DNA of 64,000 nt. Source: Rhodanobacter glycinis. Its GTDB lineage: Bacteria; Pseudomonadota; Gammaproteobacteria; Xanthomonadales; Rhodanobacteraceae. Below, piece by piece: positions 1-9,640 of this stretch. The stretch lies in NCBI RefSeq assembly GCF_900114325.1, contig NZ_FOSR01000011.1, positions 44,497 to 108,496 of the forward strand, in the 5' to 3' direction. The notes under the pieces were generated by a model that worked only from the letters and a program-made list of their open reading frames with translations, searched no databases and was not told where the DNA came from. Position 1 is the first letter of the stretch. Each line of letters begins with the position of its first letter. The translations under genes and the position numbers were made by a program.

Positions 1-940
1 TGAGCCCGTGTTCGCCGGCCAGGCCCTCGCGGATGCGGCCCACGAATACCGGATCCTTGCCGGCCGCATCACCCACCGGCGTAGGATAACCGCCCGCCTT
101 GCGCTCGTCCTGAACCACCACGCCATCGGCCTGTTCCAGCAGTTCCCGGGCCTGTTCGGCCGTGATCTTGTCGCGCGTCTCGATATGCACCGCCTCGGCG
201 TGGCCGTAGAACACCGGCACGCGCACCGCGGTGGGGTTCACCTCGATCGACGGATCCTCCAGGATCTTGTGCGTCTCCCACACCAGTTTCATTTCTTCCT
301 TGGTGTAGCCGTTGGGCTGGAAATCGTCGATGTGCGGGATCACGTTGAACGCGATCTGCTTCGGGAATTTCTTGCTTTCCACGTCCTGGAAATTGAGCAG
401 CGCCGCGGTCTGCTTGCCCAGTTCTTCCATGCCCGAGCGCCCTGCCCCGGACACCGACTGATAGGTCGCGATGTTGATCTTGTCGATGCCCACCGCCCGG
501 TGAATCGGCGCCAGCACCACCAGCAATTGCATGGTCGAGCAGTTCGGATTGGCGATGATGCCGTGCGTGGTGTACTGCGCGATGGCGTGCGGATTCACCT
601 CGCTCACCACCAGCGGGATGTCGTCCTGGTAGCGAAACTCGGAGGTGTTGTCGATCACCACCGCACCAGCCGCGGCCGCACGCGGTGCATGCACCTTGCT
701 GACCGAGCCACCAGCCGAGAAGAACGCGATATCCACGCCCTCGAAGTCGTAATCGGCCAGGTTTTTCACCGTCACCTGCTTGCCCGCGAACTCCACCTTG
801 CCGCCAGCGGAACGCTCGCTGGCCAGCGGCACCAGCTCGCTGACTGGGAAATCGCGCTCGGCGAGGATGGCGAGCAGGGTCTCGCCCACGGCGCCAGTGG
901 CGCCAACCATCGCAACCTTGTAACTGCTCTTCTTGCTCAT
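1..940 (-). CDS. asd: aspartate-semialdehyde dehydrogenase (C-terminus cut by window edge)
   Basis: NADPH-dependent reduction of aspartyl phosphate to aspartate semialdehyde, the branch point to lysine/diaminopimelate, threonine and methionine; cytoplasmic. The 313 visible codons begin with ATG at 940. The NADP-binding glycine loop GATGAVG is at residues 13-19 and the catalytic cysteine is Cys134 in NPNCST. The family is usually about 340 residues, so roughly the last 25-30 residues lie beyond base 1. The start overlaps the stop of the upstream dehydrogenase in an ATGA, so translation is probably coupled. It is the last gene in the window of a minus-strand run prmB-GNAT-aroC-dehydrogenase-asd. 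Confidence 0.95.
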   Translation of the reverse strand, partial: MSKKSSYKVAMVGATGAVGETLLAILAERDFPVSELVPLASERSAGGKVEFAGKQVTVKNLADYDFEGVDIAFFSAGGSVSKVHAPRAAAAGAVVIDNTSEFRYQDDIPLVVSEVNPHAIAQYTTHGIIANPNCSTMQLLVVLAPIHRAVGIDKINIATYQSVSGAGRSGMEELGKQTAALLNFQDVESKKFPKQIAFNVIPHIDDFQPNGYTKEEMKLVWETHKILEDPSIEVNPTAVRVPVFYGHAEAVHIETRDKITAEQARELLEQADGVVVQDERKAGGYPTPVGDAAGKDPVFVGRIREGLAGEHGL

Positions 941-1974
941 CGGATAGATTCTTGTCGGGGTGGTGAAAGAGGCGCGCGGGCCACGGCCAGCGCTTCGGGG
1001 TTCAGCAGGTTGGGTGGATGCCCGGCATGCGGGCCATGGCCGAACAGTGCCAATACATTGTCCACGGCCACTGCGGTCATCGCGCGACGGGTTCCGGTCG
1101 TGGCGCTGGCGATATGCGGGCTGAGCAGCGCGTTGTCGAGCGCCAGCAGGTCGGGATGCACGCGCGGCTCGCCCTCGAACACGTCGAGTCCGGCCGCGGC
1201 CAGCCGCCCGTCGCGCAAGGCGGCGGCCAGCGCCACATCGTCCACGATGCCGCCGCGCGCCACGTTCACCAGCACCGCAGTCGGTTTCATCTGCGCCAGT
1301 TCGGCGGCGCCGATCGCGTGACGGGTATCAGGCGTCAGCGGCAACACGAGCACAAGGAAATCCGCTTCGCGCAGCAAGTCCGCCTTGTCCACGTAACGCG
1401 CATGGCATTCATGCTCGGTGGCCTCGGGCAGGCGTGAACGGTTGTGGTAGATCACCGGCATGCCGAATCCCGAAGCGCGACGCGCCACGGCCTGGCCGAT
1501 ACGCCCCATGCCGAGAATACCCAAGGTGCCACCGCGCACATCGGTGCCCAGCCAACCCTTGAATTCGGTGGCATGCCACTGGCCCGCTCGCAGCCAGCGT
1601 TCGGCGGCGCCCAGGCGCCGCGCCGCGCCCAGCAACAGCGCCCAGGCATGGTCGGCCACGCTCTCGTTGAGCACGTCGGCCGTGTTCGAGGCAGCGATGC
1701 CAGCGGCAGTGAGCGCGGCCACGTCGAGGTTGTCGTACCCCACGGCCAGGTTGGCCACGATGCGCAGGTGCTTTGCACCCGCCACTTCCGCCGCACCAAT
1801 GCGCTCTTTCATGCCGACGATGGCTGCATCGTGGGAAGCCAGTTTCGCCACCAGATCAGCCGGGCCCAAGGTCCGCTCCACCGACTCTTCCACCACGCGA
1901 AAATGCGGTTGCAACCGCGCGATCACGTCGGGAAAGGTGGGGCGCGAGACCCATACGCTGGGCTTGTCGGTCAT
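937..1974 (-). CDS. NAD(P)-dependent 2-hydroxyacid dehydrogenase (glyoxylate/hydroxypyruvate reductase type)
   Basis: 345 residues of the D-isomer-specific 2-hydroxyacid dehydrogenase family, reducing 2-oxo acids such as glyoxylate or hydroxypyruvate with NAD(P)H. The nucleotide loop GMGRIG is at residues 155-160. The catalytic Arg240 (NVARGG), Glu269 (DVFEGEP) and His287 (LSPHIAS) are all present. I chose ATG 1974 because AGGA lies just upstream and the protein then begins MTDKPSVW, a normal family start; an upstream ATG at 2067 would lie inside aroC. It sits between aroC and asd, 31 bases after aroC, and its stop overlaps the asd start. Closest by motif to GhrB-type reductases; PdxB is less likely from length and motifs. 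Confidence 0.85.
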   Translation of the reverse strand: MTDKPSVWVSRPTFPDVIARLQPHFRVVEESVERTLGPADLVAKLASHDAAIVGMKERIGAAEVAGAKHLRIVANLAVGYDNLDVAALTAAGIAASNTADVLNESVADHAWALLLGAARRLGAAERWLRAGQWHATEFKGWLGTDVRGGTLGILGMGRIGQAVARRASGFGMPVIYHNRSRLPEATEHECHARYVDKADLLREADFLVLVLPLTPDTRHAIGAAELAQMKPTAVLVNVARGGIVDDVALAAALRDGRLAAAGLDVFEGEPRVHPDLLALDNALLSPHIASATTGTRRAMTAVAVDNVLALFGHGPHAGHPPNLLNPEALAVARAPLSPPRQESIR

Positions 1975-2005
1975 CTGTCCTGGTTCCAATACTGCGAACG
2001 ACCCG

Positions 2006-3094
2006 TCACGGGATGCGCGGTTGCACCGCGCCCACATCGCCACATTGGGCGCGGTGACGCAGTGCATGATCCATCAGCACCAGCGCCATCATCGCCTCGG
2101 CGATAGGCGTGGCACGAACGCCGACGCAGGGGTCGTGACGGCCCTTGGTGACCACTTCCACCGGCTCGCCGGCCAGGTTCACGCTGCGGCCGGGAATCAG
2201 GATGCTTGAAGTGGGCTTCAGCGCGATCGAGGCAACCACCGCCTGACCCGTACTGATGCCCCCAAGGATGCCACCGGCATGATTGGACGTAAAGCCGTCC
2301 AAACGCATTTCATCGCGATGCTGGCTGCCGTGTTGTTCGACGGCCGCGAAACCGTCGCCGATTTCCACACCCTTCACCGCATTGATCGACATCAACGCCG
2401 ACGCCAGATCGCCATCCAGCTTGCCGTAGATCGGCTCACCCCAGCCCGGCGGCACGCCATCGGCCACCACGGTAACGCGCGCACCGACCGAATCGCCGGA
2501 TTTGCGCAGCGCATCCATGGCCTTTTCCAGCTCCGGCACCTGTTCCGCGCAGGGCCAGAAGAATGGATTCTGCTCGACCGCATTCCAGTCGAAACCGCGA
2601 GGCTTTGCGTCGCCCAACTGCGACAGGTAACCGCGCACGCGCACGCCGTGGCGCTCGGCCAGCCACTTCTTGGCGACTACTGCGGCGGCCACGCGCATGG
2701 TGGTCTCGCGTGCCGATGAACGACCGCCGCCCCGCGGGTCACGGATACCGTACTTCTGCCAGTAGCTGTAATCGGCGTGACCGGGGCGGAAGGTTTGCGC
2801 GATGTCGCCGTAATCCTTGCTGCGCTGGTCGGTATTGCGGATCAGCAGCGCGATCGGCGTGCCGGTGCTGCGTCCCTCGTACACGCCGGAAAGAATCTCC
2901 ACCTCGTCGGCTTCACGGCGTTGCGAGGTATGCCGGCTCTTGCCGGTGGCGCGACGATCGAGATCGTGACGAAATTCGCCGGCATCGATCGGCAGCCCCG
3001 GCGGACAACCGTCGATCACGCAGCCAATCGCCGGCCCGTGGCTTTCGCCAAAGGTGGTGACGGTGAAGAGTTTGCCGAAGGAATTGCTGGACAC
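2006..3094 (-). CDS. aroC: chorismate synthase
   Basis: Last step of the shikimate pathway: converts 5-enolpyruvylshikimate 3-phosphate to chorismate using reduced FMN. 362 residues, the usual length. The start is GTG at 3094, giving [20 protein letters not shown], the conserved N-terminus; an ATG further upstream at 3166 would add 24 unconserved residues. The family signatures GESHGPAIG near the N-terminus, [20 protein letters not shown] and the central [14 protein letters not shown] are intact. It is third in the minus-strand run, 78 bases after the acetyltransferase and 31 bases before the dehydrogenase. Confidence 0.96.
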   Translation of the reverse strand: MSSNSFGKLFTVTTFGESHGPAIGCVIDGCPPGLPIDAGEFRHDLDRRATGKSRHTSQRREADEVEILSGVYEGRSTGTPIALLIRNTDQRSKDYGDIAQTFRPGHADYSYWQKYGIRDPRGGGRSSARETTMRVAAAVVAKKWLAERHGVRVRGYLSQLGDAKPRGFDWNAVEQNPFFWPCAEQVPELEKAMDALRKSGDSVGARVTVVADGVPPGWGEPIYGKLDGDLASALMSINAVKGVEIGDGFAAVEQHGSQHRDEMRLDGFTSNHAGGILGGISTGQAVVASIALKPTSSILIPGRSVNLAGEPVEVVTKGRHDPCVGVRATPIAEAMMALVLMDHALRHRAQCGDVGAVQPRIP

Positions 3095-3172
3095 GGGGTT
3101 TGGACGTCCATCCGATGAGAGCCGTCCAAGCTTACCCGGGTTTGCGCCGCATGTCGCGGCGCACAAGAAACC

Positions 3173-3715
3173 TCAACCAGCGGCCCGCGCACGCCACTCG
3201 CGGGCAAGCAGCGCGTAGATCGCGTCGTCGGCCCATGCGTCGCCATCACGAAAACTTTCGCGAAAATGCGCCTCCTGGCGCATGCCGAGCCCTGCCAGCA
3301 ACCGTACGCACGGCGTATTGCGCGGATCGACCGAAGCGAACACCCGATGCCGCCCCAGCTCGCCGAAAGCGAGGTCAAGCATCGCCGCCAGCGCCTCGGT
3401 AGCCAGCCCTTTGCCCTGCCACGATGGAGCGAGGCTGATGCCCAGTTCCACGGTATCCCTGCCCACGAAATGCAGGCCGAGGTCCCCCGCCAGTTCAGCG
3501 GAATCGCGCCAGCGGATGGCGAACTGGAACCAGCTGTCCGGCGTGTCAAACACCACGCCCTGCTGGCGCTCGATGAACTCCCGCGCCGCCTCGACCGATC
3601 CCGGGCGCCACCCCTGGTAACGGCTGACCCGCGGGTCGGCACGGTAGGCGAACAGCGTCGCGGCATCGCCTGGATGAAGTGCATCCAGCCGCAATCGCGC
3701 CGTGGCCAGTTCCAT
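3173..3715 (-). CDS. GNAT-family N-acetyltransferase (RimJ/RimL type)
   Basis: 180 residues, the whole of a GNAT fold of the RimJ/RimL class (Acetyltransf_3). These enzymes move an acetyl group from acetyl-CoA to a protein N-terminus or small molecule. The protein opens MELATARLRLDAL and has the acetyl-CoA loop region around SWQGKGLATEAL (the Q/RxxGxG/A motif), followed by VDPRNTPCVRLLAGLGM, both typical. It starts three bases after prmB and is very likely cotranscribed with it. prmB methylates ribosomal protein L3, so a role in modifying ribosomal proteins is conceivable, but the substrate cannot be read from the sequence. Confidence 0.82.
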   Translation of the reverse strand: MELATARLRLDALHPGDAATLFAYRADPRVSRYQGWRPGSVEAAREFIERQQGVVFDTPDSWFQFAIRWRDSAELAGDLGLHFVGRDTVELGISLAPSWQGKGLATEALAAMLDLAFGELGRHRVFASVDPRNTPCVRLLAGLGMRQEAHFRESFRDGDAWADDAIYALLAREWRARAAG

Positions 3716-3718
3716 CGA

Positions 3719-4645
3719 TCAGCCAGGCCGGCGCGCGACGGCGGCGGCATGAATTACCGCCGCATACTCGACCAGGTCGCGCCGCTCCAGCGCAAACACG
3801 CCCATCGGTCCGACCTTGAACTCGATCCACACGAACGGCACCTCGGGCAGCAAGGCCGCCAGCGCGTGCTCGCTTTCGCCCACTTCGACGATCAGCAGGC
3901 CGTCGTCGCTGAGCAGGTCGGCCGCTTCATCGAGGATGCGCAGGCAGATATCCAGCCCGTCCTCGCCCGAAGTGAGACCCAGCTTCGGCTCGTGCGCGTA
4001 CTCGCCCGGCAAGGCGGCGTACTCGTCCTCGGTGACATAGGGCGGATTGGACACGATCAGGTCGTACTTGCGCCCCTTCACGCCCGCGAACAGGTCGGAC
4101 TTCACCGCTTCGACGCGGCCCTCGACATGCTGGAACGCGATGTTCTCGCGGGCCAGCGCCAGCGCGTCATCGCTGATATCGACGATGTCCACCTGCCAGT
4201 CCGGGTTGTACTCGGCCATCGCGATGCCGATGCAGCCGGAGCCGGTGCACAGGTCCAGCGCGCGTTCGATCTGGCGGCCATCCAGCCACGGCGCGAAGCC
4301 CGACTCGATCAGCTCGGCGATCGGCGAACGCGGCACCAGTGCGCGATGGTCGCTCTTGAACTTCAGCCCGGCGAACCAGGTTTCGCCGACCAGGTAGGCC
4401 ACCGGCAGGCGCTCGCTGACGCGGCGCTCGATCAGCGCCAGCACCTGCTCGCGCTCGGCCGTGGTGAGCCGACCGGCACCATAGGCCGGCGGAATGTCCG
4501 GCGGCAGGTGCAGGCAGGCCAGCACCAGGTGCGTGGCCTCGTCGATGGGGTTGTCGTGGCTGTGGCCGAAGGTCAGCCCGGCCGCCGAAAAACGGCTGGC
4601 ACCGTAGCGGATGAAATCGATGATGGTGGCAAGTTCGGCGGTCAC
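3719..4645 (-). CDS. prmB: ribosomal protein uL3 (L3) glutamine methyltransferase
   Basis: S-adenosylmethionine-dependent N5-methylation of a glutamine in 50S protein L3. 308 residues counted from GTG 4645, which has AGGTG at a good distance upstream; the frame stays open to a TTG at 4675 without a good ribosome-binding site. DLCTGSG (residues 131-137) is the SAM-binding motif I and NPPY (200-203) is the glutamine-methyltransferase signature. PrmB differs from PrmC by its longer N-terminal part, and the length here fits PrmB. It heads the minus-strand run toward asd. Confidence 0.92.
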   Translation of the reverse strand: MTAELATIIDFIRYGASRFSAAGLTFGHSHDNPIDEATHLVLACLHLPPDIPPAYGAGRLTTAEREQVLALIERRVSERLPVAYLVGETWFAGLKFKSDHRALVPRSPIAELIESGFAPWLDGRQIERALDLCTGSGCIGIAMAEYNPDWQVDIVDISDDALALARENIAFQHVEGRVEAVKSDLFAGVKGRKYDLIVSNPPYVTEDEYAALPGEYAHEPKLGLTSGEDGLDICLRILDEAADLLSDDGLLIVEVGESEHALAALLPEVPFVWIEFKVGPMGVFALERRDLVEYAAVIHAAAVARRPG

Positions 4646-4689
4646 GGCGACACCTGAAACGATAAAGACCGGCAAGTATAGCGAGGGAG

Positions 4690-4778
4690 GAGTGAGGGAA
4701 GAGGAGTGAGAAGTGAGAGAAGGCAGCTTGCCGGGAACTCATGCCTTTCTCTCACTTCTCACTCCTCTCCACTCACTT
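4690..4778. repeat. inverted repeat built of GAGTGAG/GAGAAGTGAGAG units
   Basis: Left arm about 4690-4723 and right arm about 4744-4778 are reverse complements over roughly 34 bases with few mismatches. Shorter related copies continue to about 4797. The arms are purine-rich on one strand and unlike the surrounding coding sequence. It fills the gap between the divergent prmB and psd genes and could fold into a long hairpin or cruciform. No open reading frame is involved. Confidence 0.8.
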
Positions 4779-4820
4779 CCCGCTCCTCTTCCCTCACTGC
4801 TGCCCCCTATACTTCGCCGG

Positions 4821-5666
4821 ATGACTTTCAAAGTATTCCTCCAATACGCCCTGCCACACCGCTTCCTGTCACGGCTGATCTACTGGGCCACGCGCTGGAC
4901 CTTCGCGCCGTGGAAGAACTGGCTGATCGGCACCATCGTGCGCAATTACCACGTGGACATGACCGAGGCCGTGCAGCCCGATGCGCTGGCCTACCAGCAC
5001 TTCAATGCCTTCTTCACGCGCAAGTTGAAAGCCGGTGCGCGCCAGGCCGACGCCGATCCGGCCGCACTGATCTCCCCGGCCGATGGCCGCATCAGCCAGG
5101 CCGGCACGATCGTCGACGGGCGGATCTTCCAGGCCAAGGGCCAGGATTACACCGCCGCCGAACTGCTCGGCGGCAGCGAGGCCGAGGCCGCGCCGTACCG
5201 CAATGGCCGCTTCGTCACCGTCTACCTGTCGCCGCGCGACTACCACCGCGTGCACATGCCGCTGAAAGGCACGCTGAAGGAAACCGTGCACGTGCCCGGC
5301 CGCATCTTCAGCGTGGCACCGTTCGCGGTGGAAGCGATTCCGCGCCTGTTCGCGCGCAACGAGCGGCTGGTCTGCCACTTCGAAGGCGAACACGGCCCGT
5401 TCGTGGTGGTGATGGTGGGCGCCATCCTGGTGTCATCGGTGGCCACGGTGTGGGACGGTCTGGTGATCCCGCCCTACGCCTCATCCATCCGCCGCAAGTC
5501 GTTCGAAGGCCAGGGCATCACGCTGGAACGCTTCGCCGAAATGGCACGCTTCAACATGGGTTCCACCGTGATCATGCTGCTGCCGGAAGGCACGGCCGAG
5601 CTCGATGCCTTGCAGCCGCAGCAGCCGATCCAGGTGGGGCAGCGACTGGGAAAAGCGGCACTCTGA
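4821..5666 (+). CDS. psd: phosphatidylserine decarboxylase proenzyme
   Basis: Decarboxylates phosphatidylserine to phosphatidylethanolamine at the inner membrane. 281 residues from ATG 4821, the usual size of the bacterial type I enzyme. The self-cleavage triad is visible: Asp88 (SPADGRI), His145 (DYHRVHMP) and Ser248 in [10 protein letters not shown], where the chain is cut so that the serine becomes the pyruvoyl group of the alpha subunit. An upstream extension of the frame to 4713 runs through the inverted repeat and is not coding. It is monocistronic as far as visible and divergent from prmB. Confidence 0.95.
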   Translation: MTFKVFLQYALPHRFLSRLIYWATRWTFAPWKNWLIGTIVRNYHVDMTEAVQPDALAYQHFNAFFTRKLKAGARQADADPAALISPADGRISQAGTIVDGRIFQAKGQDYTAAELLGGSEAEAAPYRNGRFVTVYLSPRDYHRVHMPLKGTLKETVHVPGRIFSVAPFAVEAIPRLFARNERLVCHFEGEHGPFVVVMVGAILVSSVATVWDGLVIPPYASSIRRKSFEGQGITLERFAEMARFNMGSTVIMLLPEGTAELDALQPQQPIQVGQRLGKAAL

Positions 5667-5792
5667 CCCAGTTGCACACCCGGAACGTGACACATTCCGT
5701 CATTTTGTGACGCTCTGGGCATACGGCGTCTTCACAATCGTTATGCTCCTCGCTTGCCCGGCGCTTGCGCCGCCAGCCAGATCGAGGACTGC

Positions 5793-6233
5793 ATGCATAT
5801 CGTCACCCGACTCATTGCGATGAACCGCGCCAGGCAGCTGCAGCGCCAGTTCCAGGAGATCGAACGAAGCATCCATGCACTGCCCGGCCGCAGCCGCGCG
5901 CGCCTGGGCACACTGACCCTGCGCGAGATCGGGCAGGCTTCGCAGTGCGACTTCCCCCACCTCTATGGCACACCGCCCGAGGATCGCTACCAGCCGTGGG
6001 GCCAGGGCACGGCGATCGGTTTCACCCGTGCGCAATCGGACAATGCCGAAGTGGCCTTGCGCGGCATCGCGCTGTGGCTGGCGGTGGCTTACCACGAAAC
6101 CAAGGAGTCGCCCCACGCCAGCGTGCAGCCGCAGCACCGCCAGCTATTGCGCGTGTTGCGCGAACTGAAGGAAGTACACCATCGTGACGGCGACATCGCC
6201 GAGCAGTGGATGAATTCCAGCGCTGCGGCCTGA
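5793..6233 (+). CDS. conserved hypothetical protein
   Basis: 146 residues from ATG 5793, chosen because GAGG lies about eight bases upstream; an alternative start at 5754 adds 13 residues. I do not recognise a family. The protein is basic at its N-terminus (MNRARQLQRQFQEIERSI, probably an amphipathic helix), has a central part rich in Tyr, Pro and Gly (HLYGTPPEDRYQPWGQG), then a hydrophobic helix around GIALWLAVAYHETKE. No signal peptide, cysteine pair or nucleotide-binding motif is seen. It stands alone between psd and the convergent transglycosylase gene. Confidence 0.65.
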   Translation: MHIVTRLIAMNRARQLQRQFQEIERSIHALPGRSRARLGTLTLREIGQASQCDFPHLYGTPPEDRYQPWGQGTAIGFTRAQSDNAEVALRGIALWLAVAYHETKESPHASVQPQHRQLLRVLRELKEVHHRDGDIAEQWMNSSAAA

Positions 6234-6293
6234 AGCCGCCAGGTCCGAGGGCAGGACGAACCTGCCACACTCATCACTCGACGCAACACCTTT

Positions 6294-6321
6294 CCAACGC
6301 CCGGCACATGCCGGGCGTTGG
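6294..6321. terminator. perfect 13-bp inverted repeat between convergent genes
   Basis: CCAACGCCCGGCA and its exact complement are separated by two bases. It lies between the stop of the small unknown gene (6233) and the stop of the transglycosylase (6326). There is no clear T-run on either side, so termination is inferred mainly from position and stem strength. Confidence 0.6.
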
Positions 6322-6325
6322 CGTA

Positions 6326-7807
6326 TCAGCGCCGGCAGGCAGGCAGCTTCAGCACCTGGCCGACACGAATGCTGTGATGGCGAATACCGTTCAGGTGTTC
6401 GATCTCGTGCACACTGGAACAACCCTGGCGACGCGCGATGCTGCTGATGGTGTCGCCATGACGCACCGTGTAGCGCCGGGCCTTCGAAACCGGTGGCGGA
6501 TCGTGCCGCACCGGCACCACTGGCACCACGGCGTTGTGCAGATCACTGGCCAGGATCGGCCACGGCCCATCCACGCAGCGCGAGGCGTACGCCTTTTCCA
6601 GCGGCTTGGGCAATTGCAGCACGGCACCCACCGGCTGCTCCTGCTGCGGATCGAGTCGCGGATTGAGGTTGCGCAAGGTACGGAACCAGCCGTCCTGCAT
6701 GCCACCGGCTTCGCCGAGGCAGACGGTAAGCTCCGAAATCGAGGCCGCGCGCTTCAGCGTGATGTGCCCCGGAACGCCGTCGATCTTCGGGAAACGCAGG
6801 TTGTAGCTGTTCGGATGCAGGAACAACCATGCCGCCGCCAGCACGGAAGGCACGTAATCGCGGGTTTCCTGCGAGAGCTGGTCGTAGATGCGCGGGTCGT
6901 AGAAGCTCACCGAGGTGTCGCTGCCCACCAGTCGGCGCATGCGTCCCTCGCCGCCGTTGTAGGCGCCCAGGGTCAGTTCGAGGTTGTCGTTGAAGGCCTT
7001 GAGCTGCTCATTGATGTACGCAGCATTGGCACGCGCGGCATCGGCGGGATCGAAACGCGTGTCGAAGCCGTTGACGTTGCCCAGCCCGAAGCGCAAGCCG
7101 GTGGCATACATGAACTGCAACGGCCCGGCCGCGCCCGAACGCGACACCGCATGCACCTTGCCACCGGATTCCTTCGCCATGATGCCGAACAGCAGCGCCT
7201 CGGGCAGGTCCGCCTTCTGGTATTGCGGCCACATCTCGTGACGCAGGTACTCGTAGTTGACGTAGGCGTCCATCAGGTTCGGGCGCCACTGGGTCAACCA
7301 CATTTCCAGCGCAGCCTTCACCGGGCCATTCATCGCAATCAGCTCGGACAGCTTCTGCCCGTGCAGCAGGATCACGCTGCGCTGCGCCTGCGGCAGACTG
7401 GCCGCGCCATTCAGGCCGGCGACCTGGCCGCTGGGGGATTCGTTGTCCTTGTCATCGGGTGATTCGTCGCCGATGAAGCTGCCATCCTTCAGGCGCAGCA
7501 GATGATCGAATACCGAGAAGAAGCGCTGCGGGTCGCAGCCCTCGGTGTTCTCGCAATGCGCGGCGGCATCACGCAGCTGATCCAGCGATTGCTTCAAGGT
7601 CTTTTCCGACGCATCCGTGTCGTTGTCGCGCGCTTGTTGCAACGCGGTTTCGTAGCCCTGGCTGGCCTGGTCGAGCTGGGCGTACAGCGCCTTCACGGAA
7701 GCCGGAGCCGCCGGTTTGCTGCCACCCGTGGCGCAGGCAGCGAGCAGGCCCAGCGCCGCGGCCAGGGGAGCGAGACGCAGGGAACGTGCAACAGGGAAGT
7801 ACGACAT
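6326..7807 (-). CDS. membrane-bound lytic murein transglycosylase, MltD-like lipoprotein with LysM
   Basis: Cleaves peptidoglycan glycan strands to 1,6-anhydromuropeptides; expected on the inner face of the outer membrane. 493 residues from ATG 7807 (an ATG nine bases upstream is equally possible). The signal peptide ends in a lipobox LAAC with the lipidated cysteine at residue 25. The SLT domain carries the catalytic glutamate in MAKESGGK (Glu213), followed by SGAAGPLQFM and the AYNGGEGRM motif. One LysM repeat near the C-terminus (YTVRHGDTISSIARRQG onward) binds peptidoglycan. MltD of E. coli has two LysM repeats, so this is a shorter relative. It diverges from the HerA-like gene. Confidence 0.88.
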   Translation of the reverse strand: MSYFPVARSLRLAPLAAALGLLAACATGGSKPAAPASVKALYAQLDQASQGYETALQQARDNDTDASEKTLKQSLDQLRDAAAHCENTEGCDPQRFFSVFDHLLRLKDGSFIGDESPDDKDNESPSGQVAGLNGAASLPQAQRSVILLHGQKLSELIAMNGPVKAALEMWLTQWRPNLMDAYVNYEYLRHEMWPQYQKADLPEALLFGIMAKESGGKVHAVSRSGAAGPLQFMYATGLRFGLGNVNGFDTRFDPADAARANAAYINEQLKAFNDNLELTLGAYNGGEGRMRRLVGSDTSVSFYDPRIYDQLSQETRDYVPSVLAAAWLFLHPNSYNLRFPKIDGVPGHITLKRAASISELTVCLGEAGGMQDGWFRTLRNLNPRLDPQQEQPVGAVLQLPKPLEKAYASRCVDGPWPILASDLHNAVVPVVPVRHDPPPVSKARRYTVRHGDTISSIARRQGCSSVHEIEHLNGIRHHSIRVGQVLKLPACRR

Positions 7808-7959
7808 GAGGAACATCTGACCGCGGGAAACGCCCACGATAACGGGCAATGCAGGTGGACTCAATGTGCGTCGACAGCTATCCACGCGCGGTGCGAGTGC
7901 GCCGACGGCAAATCGCCACGGTTGGCTACAATCCCTGCAACCCCATTGGACGGAATGCC

Positions 7960-9471
7960 ATGACTGACATCCTCATCGGCCGCAACAACAGCACCAGCGT
8001 CAGCCTCGACCCGCACTTCGGCAACCGCCACGGCATGATTGCCGGCGCCACCGGCACCGGCAAATCGGTCTCGTTGATGGTGCTGGCCGAAGGTTTCTCG
8101 AAGCTGGGCGTACCCTGCTTCCTGGCGGACGTGAAGGGCGATCTGGCCGGATTGGCGATGGCCGCCGGCGCGCCGGGCGACAAGCTCAAGGCACGGCTGG
8201 ACAAGCTCAAGCTGAGCGACTGGAAGCCGCAGGCCAACCCGGTGGTGTTCTGGGACCTGTACGGCAAGCTCGGCCATCCGGTGCGCGCCACCATCAGCGA
8301 GATGGGCCCGACCCTGCTCGGCCGTGTGCTCGACCTCAACGACACCCAGCAAGGCGTGCTGGAAGTGGTCTTCAAGGTGGCCGACGACAACGGCTGGCTG
8401 CTGCTGGACCTGGCCGACCTGCGCGCGATGCTCAACTTCGCGGTGGACAACAGCAAGGACATCTCCACTCACTACGGTCTGATCAGCAAACAGAGCCTGG
8501 CCGCGGTGCAGCGCGCCCTGCTGCAACTGGAACAGGATGGCGCCGATCAATTCTTCGGCGAGCCCGCGCTGGAACTGGCCGACCTGATGCGCCAGGACAT
8601 GAGCGGCCGCGGCGTGATCAACGTGCTGGCCGCCGACCAGTTGATCCTGAAGCCGCGCCTGTACTCCACCTTCCTGCTGTGGCTGCTGTCCGAGCTGTTC
8701 GAGCAACTGCCCGAAGTCGGCGACCTCGACCAGCCCAAACTGGTGTTCTTCTTCGACGAGGCACACTTGCTGTTCGACGATTGCCCGTCGGCTCTGCAAC
8801 AACGGGTGGAACAGGTGGTGCGGCTGATCCGCTCCAAGGGTGTGGGCGTGTATTTCTGCTCGCAGAACCCGGACGACGTACCCGGCGAAATCCTGGGCCA
8901 GATGGGCAACCGCATCCAGCACGCGCTGCGCGCCTTCACCCCGCGCGACCAGAAAGCGGTGAAGGCCGCCGCCGAAACCTTCGTGGCCAATCCGAAACTC
9001 GACGTCACCGAAGCCATCGGCAAACTCGGCGTGGGCGAGGCATTGGCTTCCACCTTGGGCAAAGGCGGCGTGCCCGCCCCGGTGGAACAGATACTGGTGA
9101 GCACACCGTGCTGCCGCATCGGCGCCATCACCGCCGACGAGCGCAACACCATCCGCAGCCGCTCGCCGGTGGGTGGCAAATACGACACCTCCGTGAATCG
9201 TGAATCGGCGGCGGAAATGCTGGCCAAGCGCGCCGACGACAAGGCCGCCGATGCAAATGCCGTCGCTGCCGACGCGCCGACCAAGGCCGCAGCCAGCGGC
9301 GAAACCGGCCCGGCCTGGAGCGGCGCCGTCCACGATGCCCTGTTCGGCACCAAGCGCCGCCAGGGCATGATCGAAACCATGGGCAAGCAAGTAGTGCGCA
9401 CCATGGGCAGTCAGCTCGGCCGGCAGATCCTGCGCGGCGTGCTGGGCGGCATCTTCGGCGGCAAGCGTTGA
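7960..9471 (+). CDS. yjgR: HerA/YjgR-like P-loop ATPase (DUF853)
   Basis: 503 residues from ATG 7960 with GGA upstream. The Walker A motif GATGTGKS is at residues 29-36 and Walker B is [14 protein letters not shown] near residue 265, typical of the HerA/FtsK-type helicase superfamily. The rest follows the DUF853 layout, with an alanine- and lysine-rich stretch near residue 420 and a basic glycine-rich tail ([16 protein letters not shown]). The cellular role of YjgR proteins is not settled; DNA translocation is inferred from the fold. There are no HerA-NurA partner genes near by. The reverse frame also stays open (to about 9813) but is a high-GC shadow. Confidence 0.85.
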   Translation: MTDILIGRNNSTSVSLDPHFGNRHGMIAGATGTGKSVSLMVLAEGFSKLGVPCFLADVKGDLAGLAMAAGAPGDKLKARLDKLKLSDWKPQANPVVFWDLYGKLGHPVRATISEMGPTLLGRVLDLNDTQQGVLEVVFKVADDNGWLLLDLADLRAMLNFAVDNSKDISTHYGLISKQSLAAVQRALLQLEQDGADQFFGEPALELADLMRQDMSGRGVINVLAADQLILKPRLYSTFLLWLLSELFEQLPEVGDLDQPKLVFFFDEAHLLFDDCPSALQQRVEQVVRLIRSKGVGVYFCSQNPDDVPGEILGQMGNRIQHALRAFTPRDQKAVKAAAETFVANPKLDVTEAIGKLGVGEALASTLGKGGVPAPVEQILVSTPCCRIGAITADERNTIRSRSPVGGKYDTSVNRESAAEMLAKRADDKAADANAVAADAPTKAAASGETGPAWSGAVHDALFGTKRRQGMIETMGKQVVRTMGSQLGRQILRGVLGGIFGGKR

Positions 9472-9507
9472 ACGCCTGCCCGCGACCTCGCCGCGGCAGG
9501 CGATCTC

Positions 9508-9587
9508 ATGTAGGAGCGCACCCTGTGCGCGAAGGGTTTTCGCGGTACCCGACAAGAGCTTTTCGCGCACAAGGTGCGCTCCTACAT
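9508..9587. repeat. REP-like inverted pair (GTAGGAGCGCACC family)
   Basis: Two 26-base arms, 9508-9533 and 9562-9587, are reverse complements with one mismatch. Each starts GTAGGAGCGCACC and each arm also contains an internal GCGCAC/GTGCGC palindrome. Elements of this GTAGGAGCG type are common extragenic repeats in xanthomonads and pseudomonads. The pair lies between the ATPase gene and greB. Confidence 0.88.
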
Positions 9588-9640
9588 CACCCCGTGCAGG
9601 GTCCGAAAGATCGTGGGCAAGCTCCCGCCGAAGGACAGGC

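Noticed and set aside
8..1321. 437-codon open frame on the plus strand over asd
   Set aside because: Antisense shadow; asd on the minus strand has the NADP loop and the active-site cysteine.
4646..4675. TTG 4675 as the prmB start
   Set aside because: No ribosome-binding site, whereas GTG 4645 has AGGTG upstream and gives the usual length.
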